From Nymphaea colorata (Eukaryota; Streptophyta; Magnoliopsida; Nymphaeales; Nymphaeaceae), in the NCBI RefSeq assembly GCF_008831285.2, contig NC_045140.1:24074131-24138130 (forward strand): a DNA stretch of 64,000 bases, written 5' to 3'. The first letter of the stretch is position 1. The number at the start of each line of letters is the position of its first letter. A model generated the notes under the pieces. It worked only from the letters and a program-made list of their open reading frames with translations. It did not search any database and was not told the DNA's origin. The position numbers and the translations under genes were made by a program. Below are positions 45,901 through 57,000 of this stretch, one piece after another.

Positions 45901-48900
45901 ATATAAAATATTTTATTACGATTAATTACATTTATATTTTATTTTATATTTAAAATATATTTTTTAATTTAATTGTGTGGGCCTGGGCTGGGCTCGGGCT
46001 TGAATGGTTGGCCTGGGCCCGGGTTTCGGGTGTCGGGCCGGCCCGAGCCCGGCTCCTTATCGGGCCGGTCCGGCCGATGGCCGGGCTTAATACACACAGA
46101 AATATATTATACCATACTGAGAGCTTCATGTTTGTGTGAGAGAGAGAATAATACAAAATATACATGCTTGATGCAGTACATATATATGTATATACATAGA
46201 CACAGAATTTACACAGAAATATACTATAAACATACTGAGAGCTTCAAGTTAGAGATAGATAGAGAGAGAGAAAAATATAAAATAGAGGCTGAATGTAGAT
46301 TAAAAGAAAGCTAACTAAAAATTAGATTGAAGTGAGGTTTAATGAAAGCTATTAAAGGAAAAAAATAAGCAAGTAAACTTTTACATTTGATGACTATATG
46401 GTAGAAGGTGATGGGCTGGCTTCTTCAAAGGGTCAGTTCTCTGAGTCTGAGGTACTTAGGTTTTCGACAGTGAAAGAACCTTAGGAGAGTGATTGGTCAA
46501 TCAATTGGTAACTACAAGTTTTCAACATGTTGGCTGAAACCCAATGTGCCTGCTCGTTTGTCTAGAATCGTCACCAGGTGATGGTATGATGTGTCCTTGT
46601 GTGATCAAATGGTCTCTTGAATGAATCTTTTATTGGAGAGTGGTGTATCACACACCTAATGTAATTCGTTAAGGGGATCTTGATTCTTGTATGGATACCT
46701 AAGGGATTGGGATTCTTGTACAATTAAAGGGCCTGCGCTGGGGATTATGTCCAGTGGGGTTCTCTCTAATTGTAATAAGTTTCTTCTCTCTGAGGTCCTG
46801 GGACAGAGTGTCTAGCACCCTATTCCCTGGCCCTGCATTCCTATGTAATTACAGATATTAGAGGCCTATGTAAGCCTAGATTGCCAGTTTCTGTGATTGA
46901 TTTGTGGATATGCTTCATGCATCAAGTATTTGTTTTTGGTGATAGAAGCCATAATATTGACACGTACAAGCTTTCAGGGGAAATGAAGAGCACAAAGATT
47001 TGCTATATGAAATTTTTAGAAGCGAAAGGACAATGCAGGATGCAACCTCAAGTAGAGACAAAGCGCCTATCTCCAAAATATGCTCCAAAGATGATGAACC
47101 TGTTTATACAGTTTCTTCCACAGGTGCAACAGTAACTGCTGATTCAAGTGTCAGTCTCATTTTTAGTTATTGCCAAAAGCTTCCTGGAGACAAGTACGTT
47201 CCTTTTAGCTGAAAATTTATCTTTTATTTATGAAAATTTATCTTTTATTTACTCTTAATTTTTTAATGCTTGTTAACTGGGACTGTGGTGCGTACTACTG
47301 CTGACTTCAGGTACTTCCATCCGAAGCCCAAGTTTCATTATGATTTATCTGGTGGTTTTTCTGAATGTACATTGACCTTGCCTCCCAATGCTGCATTTCG
47401 ACATCTGAAGGGTCCTCCTGCCAAGAGTAACCATCATGCGAAGAAACTTGTGTGCCTAGATGCATGCAAGAAGTTGCATGAAATGAAAGCATTAGATGAT
47501 CATTTGCTTCCTCTCAGTGAACAGTTGCCAGATCATACATTGGCAAAGGAAGTAAATTCAGCACCTGGGGCAGGTGGGAGATTGTGACAAATGGTAGCAA
47601 TTGCCTTTTCAATCACTGCACTAGAATGTCCTCATCACTGTTTTCACCACTGATGGTGCCATGTAACGATCACTTTACTAGTGCACAGCACTATGTTGAA
47701 GGCCATCACCATGGCCACCATGATGATCCCAATCTTGGCCTTATTAGAAGCACCAATATCTCAACTTCTATGGTGTCAAACCAGTGACAGGTTGGTTCGA
47801 ATACAGGACCAGTCAGGCCAGTTTCTGGCATTCAACTCACCAGTGATTAGTTTTTTGACTAAGGAGAACTAACTACTGATTAAGTGTTTTTGGCACTTAC
47901 TATAAAAATATAGTTCTTGTCAGATGTTTGTCCTTTTTGAACTGTGTGTATATTTTGTGTTTTTCTCTTTTATCATGTTTAACTGTATATATACATTTAT
48001 ATGTTGTATATACATATACATATTTATATATACACTTAGTATATATGCAAACACACAGAATTTACTAATCATATACAGTATAGGTATGATTTTTGGGGAC
48101 ACACAAATATTACATGCTTTATACTTCTTTATTGATTTTATTTTAGTTGACTGACTCAACAGACTAGTCCCAACTAGTTCTTTTAGCCTTTTAGGGCTTT
48201 GACCAACATGTATCATGCTTTCAACTTTGACAACTGCACTCAACATGAAGATGTTACAATGAATAGGATAGCAGAAGGATCTTTTGAGCCAGGATTGCTG
48301 CTGTGGGAGATTGCCTGTCGTGTGTTCATTTTATGACAAAATAGAATGTGAAATAGGATGAAAATGTACTGGGATATCAGACAACAGTTTAATCAAATAA
48401 AATGCATATATGGTTAAAACTTTAATGTAAATGATTTGCTGTCCAAAGTCGAAACCTTCAGTCTATTAGACATTAGAACAAGTGAAATTGACAATAAAAT
48501 GCATTCTTCTACATATAGCAATGGAGAAAATAATTTCTAGGTGGTGTGTGAAGTTGCAACGCACTAGAAACACGTGGTTGCTTATTAGCAGAAATATGTT
48601 TCTATTGAATGGAATGTCAATATCACTTCTTGGCGTGGTCTTCTTATACAAAGACATTGTATCAAGCTTATATCTTTCTGTGAGGATTCTTGATTGAGCT
48701 ACCAACTGGGGCTTAAGATGGCTACTTCTGACAAAACACCAAGAAGGAAAAGAACAAGTTACAGGGAAGGGAGTTGAAGGCATGACATGTATTATAAAGC
48801 AATTTAGCACATTCATTATGGTTCTAGTAGGTATGCTCATAGTTGTTCTGCAGTCTGTCTATTAGGTGACTTTTAAACCTGAATGCTGCTTGGCTGGTTA

Positions 48901-51900
48901 TCAGTTTTGAAAATAAAGCCTGAACTTGCAATAAGCTTACTTATTGACCTAAGATTTGCTTTCCCATTTGCAAGTATATAATGTGCTTTTATAGGCAAAT
49001 CATTTATTTGACTAATGTGCTCTATGCATCTCATGAAATTCCTATTGAGCATCTTTGATTAAGCTTCTGTTTAAATTAATTTATGAAAATGGATTTTGAG
49101 TTGGCCTTGATTGTTAAATAATGCATGGGGTCCCCATATATGACCCTTTCTGCGTGTTTCTCCTTGTAACGTTGCACAATATGCAAATGGTAACTTCATT
49201 CAAATGCTTCTTTGGTTTTTTTTTGCACTTCTATATTCACATTGTCAATTTTTAGGTTATTATTTTTCTTTTTCAATGAGAAGCTGCTAGCATAAGTTGG
49301 CTGAGTAGTTTTTTTTGTTACACATCCAAATGCTGATGTAGTTCAATGAATACATTTGCAAATGTTCACGATGTACATGCTGATTGAATATAGTCTGGTG
49401 AACATGGTTTCATTTGTTGCATATCAAGGCGTTTAACCCTGTGCATGATAAGGCTGTCCTTTCTATTTCTGTTGTCACTGAAGGCACTACAAGGAGGAAG
49501 GAACTACATGGGTCAGCCACTGCAGATGCTTTATCTGGAACTTGGGCAAATGTGCTTAGTTCCATTACTTTACAGGCTTATAGCTTATTCTTCTCTTGTA
49601 ACACCATTGAGGAGAACTATCCAGGATTCATTTTCTTAATCAAAGAGGAATTAGATGAGGACGTTGCACATGCAGAGATAGATCTGTTTTTACATAATAA
49701 CAAAGTGGTCAAGGCACGTGCTTCTCCATGCGGGCAGGTCAACTTGGACACGGATCAGGTGCTTGTCAAGTCTTCTGAAAAAAATGTTGTTTTTAGTGGT
49801 CTACTGTTTAGTTCACATTCCTCTTCTTCTTCTTCTTCTTCCTCCTGTTAAATTGTATATTTGATTATTTGACTGAATTTCTGAATTTCCTTTGTCTTGT
49901 CAGTTGATGAGGTCAAAAGTTTTTCATGAACTGTTCTTTAATGGTCTCTTTGGGAAGTTGTTTCATATATCAAAATCTTCTGGAGTTCGGCAAAAGATAC
50001 TGGCAATGGATGACACAGCATTATGGCCTTTTACAAATATGTACATGCTCTTACCCATGTCTCAGCAATCTGCACAATCCCAAGGCAGCCCAAGTATTGA
50101 TTGGACAATTATTGATAGTTGTTTCGCAGTAGCTGAATTTCTGAAGGCTAACAATTTACCAATGGCTATGAACAATTTCCACGTGGAAGCCATGCAAAGA
50201 CAGGATGACAAAAAACCAGAAAAAATACATTTGGCTAATACTTCTTGTGGTTTTCATGACCTTAAGGATATGGTTGTTTTAGCCAACCATACTGGACGAT
50301 TTTATTATGTCGCTGATTTGGTGAATGATGCAACAGCTGATAGTCCATTTGATGGATCCTGTGAGTCAGCGAGACCAAGTTATAGTTCCTATACAGATTA
50401 TTTCAAGAAAAAGTAAGTGATATGTTTCACTTTATCTTGGTGCTTGTGCAAATTTACTATTTTTACTTACTTTAAGTACTTTTGCTCTAGGTATGGGATT
50501 AACCTTCATTACAATACCCAGCCTCTGTTGCGGCTAAAACAATCCCATAATCCACATAATCTTCTTTTTTCAAAGGAAGGCCACGAAGGTACATTTATAA
50601 ATTGATTGAAGGATATGTGTTTATTATTTCTGCTATTATGACTTTTGCAGAGCATAAAAAGTACCATAGTGAAAAACATAAAGCACTGGAAAAGCTCCCT
50701 CATTTGCTCATAGTTGAAGCAAGAAAAACTTTCTATGCAGGGGTTAGCTCACATATACATAACCAGTCACACACTCATTGACGTAGTGTAGCATAGTATG
50801 TGCACATTATGTGTTAAATACACACAAAATGTGGGAAGGAAGGAATTATGATGCTTCCAATGTAATTGGGCTTTCTAGCTGAGGGGAGTCTAGTTAGGGG
50901 TGAGGATCTGGTCGCACTGCCTCCACCCCTTAGTTGCCATGGCTTGAATTATGTTGGTTTATTGGCTCTATTCAATAAGTTGTTTTGTTTGTTTATTGCT
51001 TATATGCAGGTGGTTCTCTCAATAGTAATGGAAAATCAGATCCGATCCAGCCAGCTAAACAGCAGCAGGGCTATGTTTATATGCCTCCAGAACTTTTAAT
51101 TAGACTCGATGTGTTAAGGGACATATTAAGGTCATTTTACTTATTGCCTTCATTAGTCCACAGAATGGAGTCAATGATATTGGCATCTCAGCTTCGAAGG
51201 GCAGTTGGTTTTCATCCCAATGGTCATCATATTCCTACAGATTTGGTACTTTTCTATAACATGGTTAATTTTGTTTCTTTATAGCTATTCCTAACATGTT
51301 AAGAACATGAATCCTGGTTTTTGATGATTTAACAGTCAGTTCATATTAATTGGGTTCAGATTTTAGAGGCTGTAACAACTAGAAGGTGTGCTGAAGCATT
51401 CTGCCTGGAGCGCTTGGAATTGCTCGGGGATTCTGTCTTAAAATATGTTGTGAGCTGCAACCTTTTTCTGAAATATCCAGAAAAACATGAAGGGCAATTA
51501 TCTGCTCTTAGATCATTGGTTGTATGTAATGCAACTCTTCATAGACTGGCCACTGGTCGCAATTTGCAGGTAGCTTCCATGGCACCCTGGATAGATTCTG
51601 ATGAATCTTAGTATTTCCTGGATAGTGGTTTCAGACTTTCAGTACTTGACTGTCTTCATATTTTCTGACTGGAGATTACCTCCTCTCCTCTTCCCTCTAA
51701 GCCGTTATTTTTGCATGTTTACCTATTTTTGTGTGCTTGTGTGCAGAATTATATCCGAGATGCTCCATTTGATCCTCTTCGTTGGCTTGCCCCTGGTCAA
51801 CGTATCTCACGCCCTGTTCCTTGTAAATGTGGTGTCAATTCTCGTGAAGTTCCACTTACACATCCTGCTGATGTTGAGAGTGGTGCCATTAAAATTGGTG

Positions 51901-52458
51901 TTACTTGTGAACTTGGGCATAGGTGGTTGTGCTCAAAAACAATATCTGACTGTCTGGAGGCACTGATAGGAGCATATTATATTAGCGGTGGTCTGGAAGC
52001 TGCATGCTTGTTCATGAGATGGGTTGGTATTGATTGTGAACATGATCAAGCTTTGGTTGATGAAGCCATTAGGAAGACATCAAGACTTACTTATGCCATA
52101 GAAGATAAAGATATTGATTCCTTGGAGTCGAAGCTTGGTTACAAATTTTTGAATAGAGGTCTTTTATTGGAAGCCATCACTCATGCATCTCAGCAGGAAG
52201 CAGGCTTGGGCTGTTGCTATCAGGTATTAAAGATGATTATCACCATATCGGTTGTATGGTAGGTAAACCTTCGTGGAAATGTAGTACTTATAATGTCTCT
52301 GGGTGTTAATGGGCTGGGAATGGTCCTGACTTTTTGCTTTTCTGGCTGCATTTGACATGATCGTGAATTTAATCTCCTGAGGGTTTAGCTTATCCAAATC
52401 CAACCTGTTGACACCCAGGGCAGCAGTGCATGTCATTTTTTGTTTTTTTTGTGATGTA

Positions 52459-52489
<31 letters not shown>

Positions 52490-55400
52490 ATTGCTGCTTA
52501 TGAGTTACTGGAAGGGGATTTCTGTATAATTTTGTCTCATTGTATTATGTTGCTATCCTATAATTAGGGTTGTTATGCACATGAAGCAGCTTTGCTGTCA
52601 TCCAGCATGAGGGTCCGAGGGCAGAGTTCTCATCACATCTTATCTTTCTTTCCTTTGTGAAAATGAAATTTAATATCCTACTCACTGCATATTACTTTAG
52701 GACTTCAATTTAACAACTTAAACTTCTTGTAAAATTTCAGCGACTTGAGTTTCTCGGTGATTCTGTGTTGGATCTTTTGATCACATGGCATCTCTTTGAA
52801 AGTCATAAAGACATTGATCAAGGGGAATTGACTGATTTACGCTCAGCATCGGTGAACAATGAAAAATTTGCTCAAGCTTCAGTCAAGCATAATCTTCAGC
52901 ATCATTTACTGCATGGTTCTGAGTTGCTCCTGATGCAGATAAAAGACTATGTGAAATTTATGAAGAGCTTCCCAGAGAATGAGCCCCTTCCTGCCTACAG
53001 TAAATCGAAAGGACCAAAAGTAAGCATGTCTTTCTGCTCTTGTTTTGTTTCTTTGTTTTATTGTAGTTCTTGCTTCATTAGTCTTTTCCAAAATTTGCAT
53101 GGTATTTTCTGGTAATTTCTATTTCTTCCTGTTTTTTTAGTATTTTCTTCTTCTGCTCTCGTTTTTCTTTCTTCGTTTTATTTTAGTCTTGTTTCATTGG
53201 TCTTTTTCAAAATTTGCGTGCTCTTGTCTGGTAATTTATATTTCTCCATTTCTTTTGATTTTCTAATGTTTTCTTGTAGAACTCATGCTGTGGATTAATC
53301 TTGTCATTAATCTAGGTGCTGGGAGATTTGGTTGAAAGCATTGCTGGTGCAATCTTAATTGACAGCAAACTTAATCTTGGGGAAGTCTGGAGGGTTTTCA
53401 AACCTATTCTTTCCCCTTTTCCAACACCGGAGGACCTGCAATTGCATCCTCTACGGGAGTTAGGAGAAATATGTGGTGAGGCAGGATCTCCTCTGTGCAC
53501 GGAATGTAGGAAGGAGGGAGACCAGACCATTGCAAAGCTTACTGTACAACTGAAGGATGGTCAATTGACTGCAGAGGGGTGCGATAAAACTAAAAACACT
53601 GCATTGGAACAGGCTGCTCTCCTTTTGTTAGACGCAATGGAGGTTGCAACTTTTTGTCTTTTTCTCTTTATATAGGTTCACAGCTTATCAATGTTTCATT
53701 TCATTGACATTCTTTATAATGGAAATTTGATGTCAGAAAAAAGGCATTTCACATAAAAGAAGCATTTGGAGAGGGAAATCAGAAAGGGTTCAAAATATTT
53801 TACCATGTTCACATGAACAGACAACAGGTCTATCTCCTGTTGAAAGGCATCACGGTGAACACAGCTCTACCAGATCACTGGATCCAACTGTCTGTAAGCA
53901 CCTTTTTTCTTTTGGGAAAGAATCCCACTGCAAAGCATTCTGGAAACAATCTTTTGCTGTTGTTTTGAGGCAAGCTTTCTACTAAAAGTTAGGAAATTCT
54001 TCTTTTTGGGATAGCTTAGGGCTTCCTTCTGATATGTAAGCGATTGAGTACTTTTCTATGCAGCTGTCTGGTTCAGTTGTTAATATTTTTGGAGATGAAA
54101 CCATGCACATGACTTTTGCCGGTGATATGTCCTTAAACCCATGTCATATGGGTATGTCTATCTATTTTATGCTTAGGTACTTAAAGAAGCATCCAACGTT
54201 CACAACGTTTTGGACATGCAGGGAGTTTTTTATTATGCTTTCAAGTGTCAACATAGAAAGAAGAGATTATATGTGGTTCCATGAAGTGATTAGTTTTTTT
54301 GAATTTCCAACCCTCATATATTTCCCAAGCTCGCAGTGATGCGCTGTCATGTGATTGGGGAAAATGTATGCCCCACGTTTTTGATAGATCATTAGGTGAA
54401 CCATGATAAGCACAATTTTCTGACACTAATCTTTCCTTTAGTCTCTTCCTCTTTAGGTCCATTTGAACCATAAGCACAAATATCGTGTTTTTTTTTTCTT
54501 TTACTTCGAGTTAAAGGCAGGAAAATAGGGGAAATGAAAAAAAAAATCATATCATTTTGGAAAAAGAACACCAAACTGAAATTATTGCATTTTATCTTGT
54601 TTTCCTGCATTTAGAAAAGGTTTTCCAATATATATATAATGTTTGTTTTAGCATTTGAATAACTATTTTGAATTTTTATAATTTTTTTTCTTAAAAGCTG
54701 TAGAAATAATAGAGACGCACAAGAAACGAAGATCGAACGCAGATGTAACGTGGAAAACCCTCAACTAGAGAGAAAAAAACCACGGGTGAAGAGATCTGGT
54801 GCCCACTAGCCGCCAGACTCTCTCTCTCTTAGAGAACTTCATTAACATGCAAGATTATGGTTTACAATGGTATAAGTATGCCCAAACCAGGACTCACTGG
54901 ATCGGGTCGACCCGGACCCATACATCAAGATCCGTCAACAAAAGCATTCGTAGAAAACTTACTTTTCACAATTTTTCTATTTTTAAATGTTTGAATTTCC
55001 TAGTTTTATCCCAAAGAAGCGAGCTTTTAATACCTGAGAAAGATCCCACTGACAAAAACTTGGGAACGACTCTCCTTGTGATACCGTATCTTATGTCTTG
55101 GATGAGCAGGTGCAAAAGTTAAGATTCATTGAGTATGTTAAGTACACCCTTGATGTTTGCGGTCCTAGGAGGTCATCCATTCCTCATTTTTTGAAAGAGC
55201 TGGGGTATGATGGTTATTTTAGCAAATTCTTGCTGCTACCAGAACCTGCTTCATCACTTTCCAACCACTTCTTGACCATGTAACTTTGTTTATTCTGTAC
55301 TTTTATGTGTTTTATTCATTGTAATGTCATGCACGTAAGATGTTCTGTCATTTTATTCTTACAACATTGAACGTAGTTATTTATGATTGGTGCGATCTGA

Positions 55401-56598
55401 ATTCATCTTCCCCAGTTTGTTTTGCTGCAAGCTCCATCTTCCCCAATTCTTTCTCCATCCTCAGTGGTGGCTAGTGTTTACACGAAATGCCACAGAATTC
55501 TCTTTTCGTTTCTCTGCCAGGGTTGAATGATCACTTATTGATACTTGAAAGCTTTATAGTCATTGTCATGTTTCCTTAGAATGTCTAGAGGACATTTTCC
55601 TCTTATTTTTCTCAACTTGCATTTGGTTCATGCAGTTGGCATGATAGTATGATTTTGGAAGCTTCCTTAACCATCTTAGAACTAACCGGGGTGTGTATTG
55701 ACTATTAAGATGAGCCAAGGGGCAGTGGTCAAAAGAAAGGGTGTGGAATATCTTACTGTCCTATAACCCTGTTGTCCTCCTCTTGTTACTACCAATGTCC
55801 TTGTTCAGTGGCCGGTATTCATTTTTTTTGTTCTTCTGTAACTACCTGATTTTCCTCTTCTCGTACCATTACTGTCCATAACCATTCTCCAATTGCCACC
55901 AACACCTTGTTCTTTATTATTTGTTCAAACCTCTCCCGGTACTACTAACCCCTTGTCCTTTATTCTTGATTATTTGAAGTTTTGAACTTTGACACCCCAC
56001 CTTGAAACTCTGAATTCTCTCTTATTCTTCATTGTTTGAACTTAGTTTTGTATGGGCAACATTGTTATCATTGTCGCTACGGAACAGCTCTTATATGCTT
56101 TACTTTATAATATTATTGGCTAACGATGATTTCTATACATTTGCTGGGGCCCAAAAAAAATCCTAGAAACGAGACATCGTTAAATAGCATAGCTGCTGAA
56201 AGCCTGAATGTATTTGTCTGATAAGTTTTTGTTTGCCAATTTCAGCAAAAGTGTCTATAGATATGAAGAAGGGGGGACCAAGAACTAGCCTTTTCCAGCT
56301 CTGCAGAGATATGAATTGGGTCAGGCCCACCTTTGAGCCTAGAGCTTCTGGACCGAGGTCTGTAAAGTCATCACTGTTCCTCTGAAGTATGGTAAATAAA
56401 TAATATTTGCTTGCTTTACATATCTGATTTACCACATGTAGGTTCATTTCAAAGGCCATCTTGCATGTGCCTGATTCTGATAATATTGAAGTGGAGGGGG
56501 AAGAGAAAGCGGATAAGAAGAGCTCAATGGATTCTGCTGCACTTATTCTATTATACAAACTAGAAGAACTGGCTAAATGCATCATCGAAGAATGTTGA
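33137..56598 (+). CDS. DCL3: DICER-LIKE 3, 24-nt siRNA-producing endonuclease (27 exons)
   Basis: DCL3 cuts Pol IV/RDR2 double-stranded RNA into 24-nt siRNAs that guide DNA methylation in the nucleus. My reconstruction gives 1671 residues: DExH helicase (about 70-545), DUF283 (about 560-690), PAZ (about 700-960), RNase IIIa (from about 1075), RNase IIIb (from 1304), dsRBD1 (about 1415-1505) and dsRBD2 (about 1583-1671). It follows Arabidopsis DCL3 as I remember it, rather than DCL2 or DCL4: [25 protein letters not shown] and [21 protein letters not shown], and two dsRBDs. All 27 exons join in phase with GT-AG borders, and exon coordinates are given in the domain entries. The start is the first in-frame ATG, in a GAGGAGATGA context. 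Introns contain several transposons and long TA tracts. Both RNase III sites and the helicase motifs look intact. The least certain junctions are 24-25 (acceptor 54064 or 54077) and 18-19. Confidence 0.95.
34062..35431 (+). other. DCL3 intron 4
   Basis: Noncoding AT-rich sequence between the exons encoding CEKE and VMVMTPQ. No mobile element could be defined. The acceptor is CAATGGATCAG at 35421-35431. Confidence 0.5.
35590..35966. repeat. TA microsatellites with a foldback MITE between them (DCL3 intron 5)
   Basis: Long (TA)n tracts at about 35612-35640, 35807-35840 and 35879-35966 enclose an inverted repeat centred near 35727. The left arm, from GGCCATCCGGATGATCTGGCC (35683 on), pairs with a right arm ending GGCCAGACCATCCAGGTGG (to about 35771). 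A hairpin of about 110 bp results. (CT)n lies next to the right arm. Confidence 0.7.
36362..38277 (+). other. DCL3 intron 6, first part
   Basis: AT-rich intron sequence with several A-rich and T-rich runs. Nothing beyond short chance frames is seen. The family X element follows at 38278. Confidence 0.5.
38278..38920. mobile_element. Nonautonomous hAT, family X, in DCL3 intron 6
   Basis: Flanked by a perfect 8-bp duplication CAAAATAC (38270-38277 and 38921-38928). Left end CTATGTCACATAGGTACGGG; right end, inverted, CTGTCACATGATTACTCC, with GGGTACGG and GTACCC subterminal words. It contains a (TA)n tract at about 38366-38418 and the motif GACTCGGTCAAAGTTGACCG shared with the element at 1778-5422. 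No coding capacity. Confidence 0.88.
39883..42273 (+). other. DCL3 intron 9
   Basis: A 2.4 kb intron with no defined element. The acceptor used here is ATGAAG at 42268-42273. It places AVMVCM directly after CAYE, as in Arabidopsis DCL3 (CAYEATKVCL). Short open frames in the intron have no recognisable content. Confidence 0.5.
42504..43141. repeat. Three related foldback MITEs beside microsatellites (DCL3 intron 10)
   Basis: Element 1 (42504-42709) has ends ATTGAATTCAGCCAGCCAC and GTGGCTGGCTGATTTCAAT. Element 2 (42754-42941) has ATTGAAAACAGCCGG and GGCCGATTTCAAT. Element 3 (about 42979-43141) is truncated on the left and ends GCTGGCTGATTTCAGTTC. Each abuts a (TA)n, (TG)n or (CT)n tract. The interiors share words such as TTGCTTGGCCA, shared between elements 1 and 2. 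Confidence 0.7.
45573..45638. repeat. 33-bp tandem repeat, two copies (DCL3 intron 13)
   Basis: Copies 45573-45605 and 45606-45638 both read TTTGTTCTATACACG.AATATC with two differences. Noncoding. Confidence 0.75.
45800..46088. mobile_element. GGGCCGG-rich MITE in DCL3 intron 13
   Basis: GC-rich ends (GGCTGGGCAATGGGCCGGCC and, inverted, AAGCCCGGCCATCGGCCGG) surround a very AT-rich core, a form common among plant hAT-type MITEs. A clear target duplication was not found. A truncated relative is at about 31640-31860. The sequence to its right, 46090-46290, contains two imperfect copies of an ACACAGAAATATA...ACTGAGAGCTTCA...GAGAGAGA unit. Confidence 0.6.
46978..47573 (+). other. DCL3: DCL3 DUF283 (dimerisation) exons 14-15
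   Basis: Exons 46978-47193 and 47311-47573. Exon 14 starts [10 protein letters not shown] and contains [21 protein letters not shown]; exon 15 contains [18 protein letters not shown] and [19 protein letters not shown]283 has a dsRBD-like fold in Dicers and binds partner proteins. Exon 15 ends at a GGCAG/GTGGGA donor that joins exon 16 in phase to give the conserved [10 protein letters not shown]. Confidence 0.88.
47574..49483 (+). other. DCL3 intron 15
   Basis: A 1.9 kb AT-rich intron with TA/CA-rich stretches near 47990-48060. No element or additional exon could be supported. Confidence 0.5.
49484..51245 (+). other. DCL3: DCL3 PAZ-region exons 16-19
   Basis: Exons 49484-49758, 49904-50412, 50491-50588 and 51010-51245. 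They hold the platform/PAZ region, including [35 protein letters not shown] and HTGRFYYV, and then DYFKKKYGI and MPPELL. PAZ binds the 3' end of the dsRNA substrate. Joining 50588 directly to 51010 keeps the frame. An open stretch between them (50651-50742) has its own splice-like borders and is discussed as a finding. Confidence 0.85.
51360..52223 (+). other. DCL3: DCL3 RNase IIIa exons 20-21
   Basis: Exons 51360-51569 and 51747-52223. The signature [12 protein letters not shown] (residues about 1091-1102) and [11 protein letters not shown] (about 1212-1222) supply the acidic metal-binding residues. PCKCG with CELGHRW, between them, is a Cys/His-containing insertion typical of plant DCL3/DCL4. 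A helical stretch ([16 protein letters not shown]) leads into the second RNase III domain. Confidence 0.92.
52741..53642 (+). other. DCL3: DCL3 RNase IIIb and first dsRBD, exons 22-23
   Basis: Exons 52741-53019 and 53316-53642. [11 protein letters not shown] (residues 1304-1314), [12 protein letters not shown] and [10 protein letters not shown] (about 1399-1408) form the second active site, with all acidic residues present. The first dsRBD follows from about residue 1415: [12 protein letters not shown], then [24 protein letters not shown], ending at the exon 23 donor. Confidence 0.92.
54700..54950. repeat. Unclassified dispersed-repeat-like sequence in DCL3 intron 25
   Basis: Contains AACGTGGAAAACCCTCAA and AAAAAACCACGGG, words that recall plant retroelement-derived repeats, followed by (CT)n and GGATCGGGTCGACCCGGA, a palindrome-like GC-rich block. 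Borders and class are unresolved. Confidence 0.3.
55106..55282 (+). other. Unassigned open frame in DCL3 intron 25
   Basis: After a possible acceptor (GATGAGCAG) a frame reads [16 protein letters not shown]...[18 protein letters not shown]...NHFLTM and then stops. The composition looks coding, but I do not recognise it, and it does not resemble the DCL3 C-terminus. It may be an alternative terminal exon, a captured fragment, or chance. Confidence 0.25.
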
Positions 56599-56670
56599 AG
56601 TTCTGTATCATCTGATCATTAAATTCCTGTAGTTTAGATCTTTTCGTCTGATTACTTATATGAATAGGCA

Positions 56671-57000
56671 TTAAGTAAAGGTGTCCATAGATATGAAGAA
56701 GGGGGGACCAAGAACTAGCCTTTTCCAGCTCTGCAGAGATATGAATTGGGTCAGGCCCACCTTTGAGCCTAGAGCTTCTGGACCGAGGTCTGTAAAGTCA
56801 TTACTATTCCTCTGAAGTATGGTAAATAAATAATATTTGCTTGCTTTACATATCTGATTTACTACATGTAGGTTCATTTCAAAGGCCATCTTGCATAAAT
56901 GCATCATCGAAGAATGTTGAAGTTCTGTATCATCTGATCATTAAATTCCTGTAGTTTTGATCTTTTCGTCTGATTACTTATATGAAGAGGCATTAAGTTT
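56671..57000 (+). pseudogene. Tandem duplicate of the last two DCL3 exons, dsRBD2 deleted
   Basis: Nearly identical to 56246-56680 except for a loss corresponding to 56467-56574 (108 bases, 36 codons, in frame). The copy keeps GMKK-type start sequence ([14 protein letters not shown]), the exon 26 donor AG/GTCTGT, the CATGTAG acceptor and the stop codon. It now encodes [15 protein letters not shown], without the helix [15 protein letters not shown]. The copied acceptor reads TTAAG in place of TTCAG. The duplication unit is about 425 bases and includes part of the 3' UTR. Confidence 0.85.

Larger units (their letters stand above)
53737..56598 (+). other. DCL3: DCL3 C-terminal linker and second dsRBD, exons 24-27
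   Basis: Exons 53737-53893, 54077-54151, 56246-56357 and 56442-56598 (TGA at 56596-56598). The linker is Ser/His-rich. The dsRBD starts [15 protein letters not shown] and ends [20 protein letters not shown]. Arabidopsis DCL3, from memory, has INMKKGGPRGTLHEFC and DKKSSFDSAVVELLYELE at the same places. The intron before exon 26 is 2.1 kb and contains an unrelated repeat and an open frame. Confidence 0.88.

Noticed and set aside
54064-54076. Upstream acceptor for DCL3 exon 25 (CTATGCAG)
   Set aside because: It needs a weak GTCTGT donor for exon 24 to stay in frame. The GTAAGC donor with the acceptor ending at 54076 is stronger. Both give the same downstream frame, so the alternative remains possible.
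33672-56598. Identification of this Dicer as DCL2 or DCL4
   Set aside because: The ETGSGKT box and KTHTDL stretch resemble DCL2. However, RRKELHG, ALSGTW, the [11 protein letters not shown] insert, the GAKGIDDW motif and the two C-terminal dsRBDs fit DCL3.
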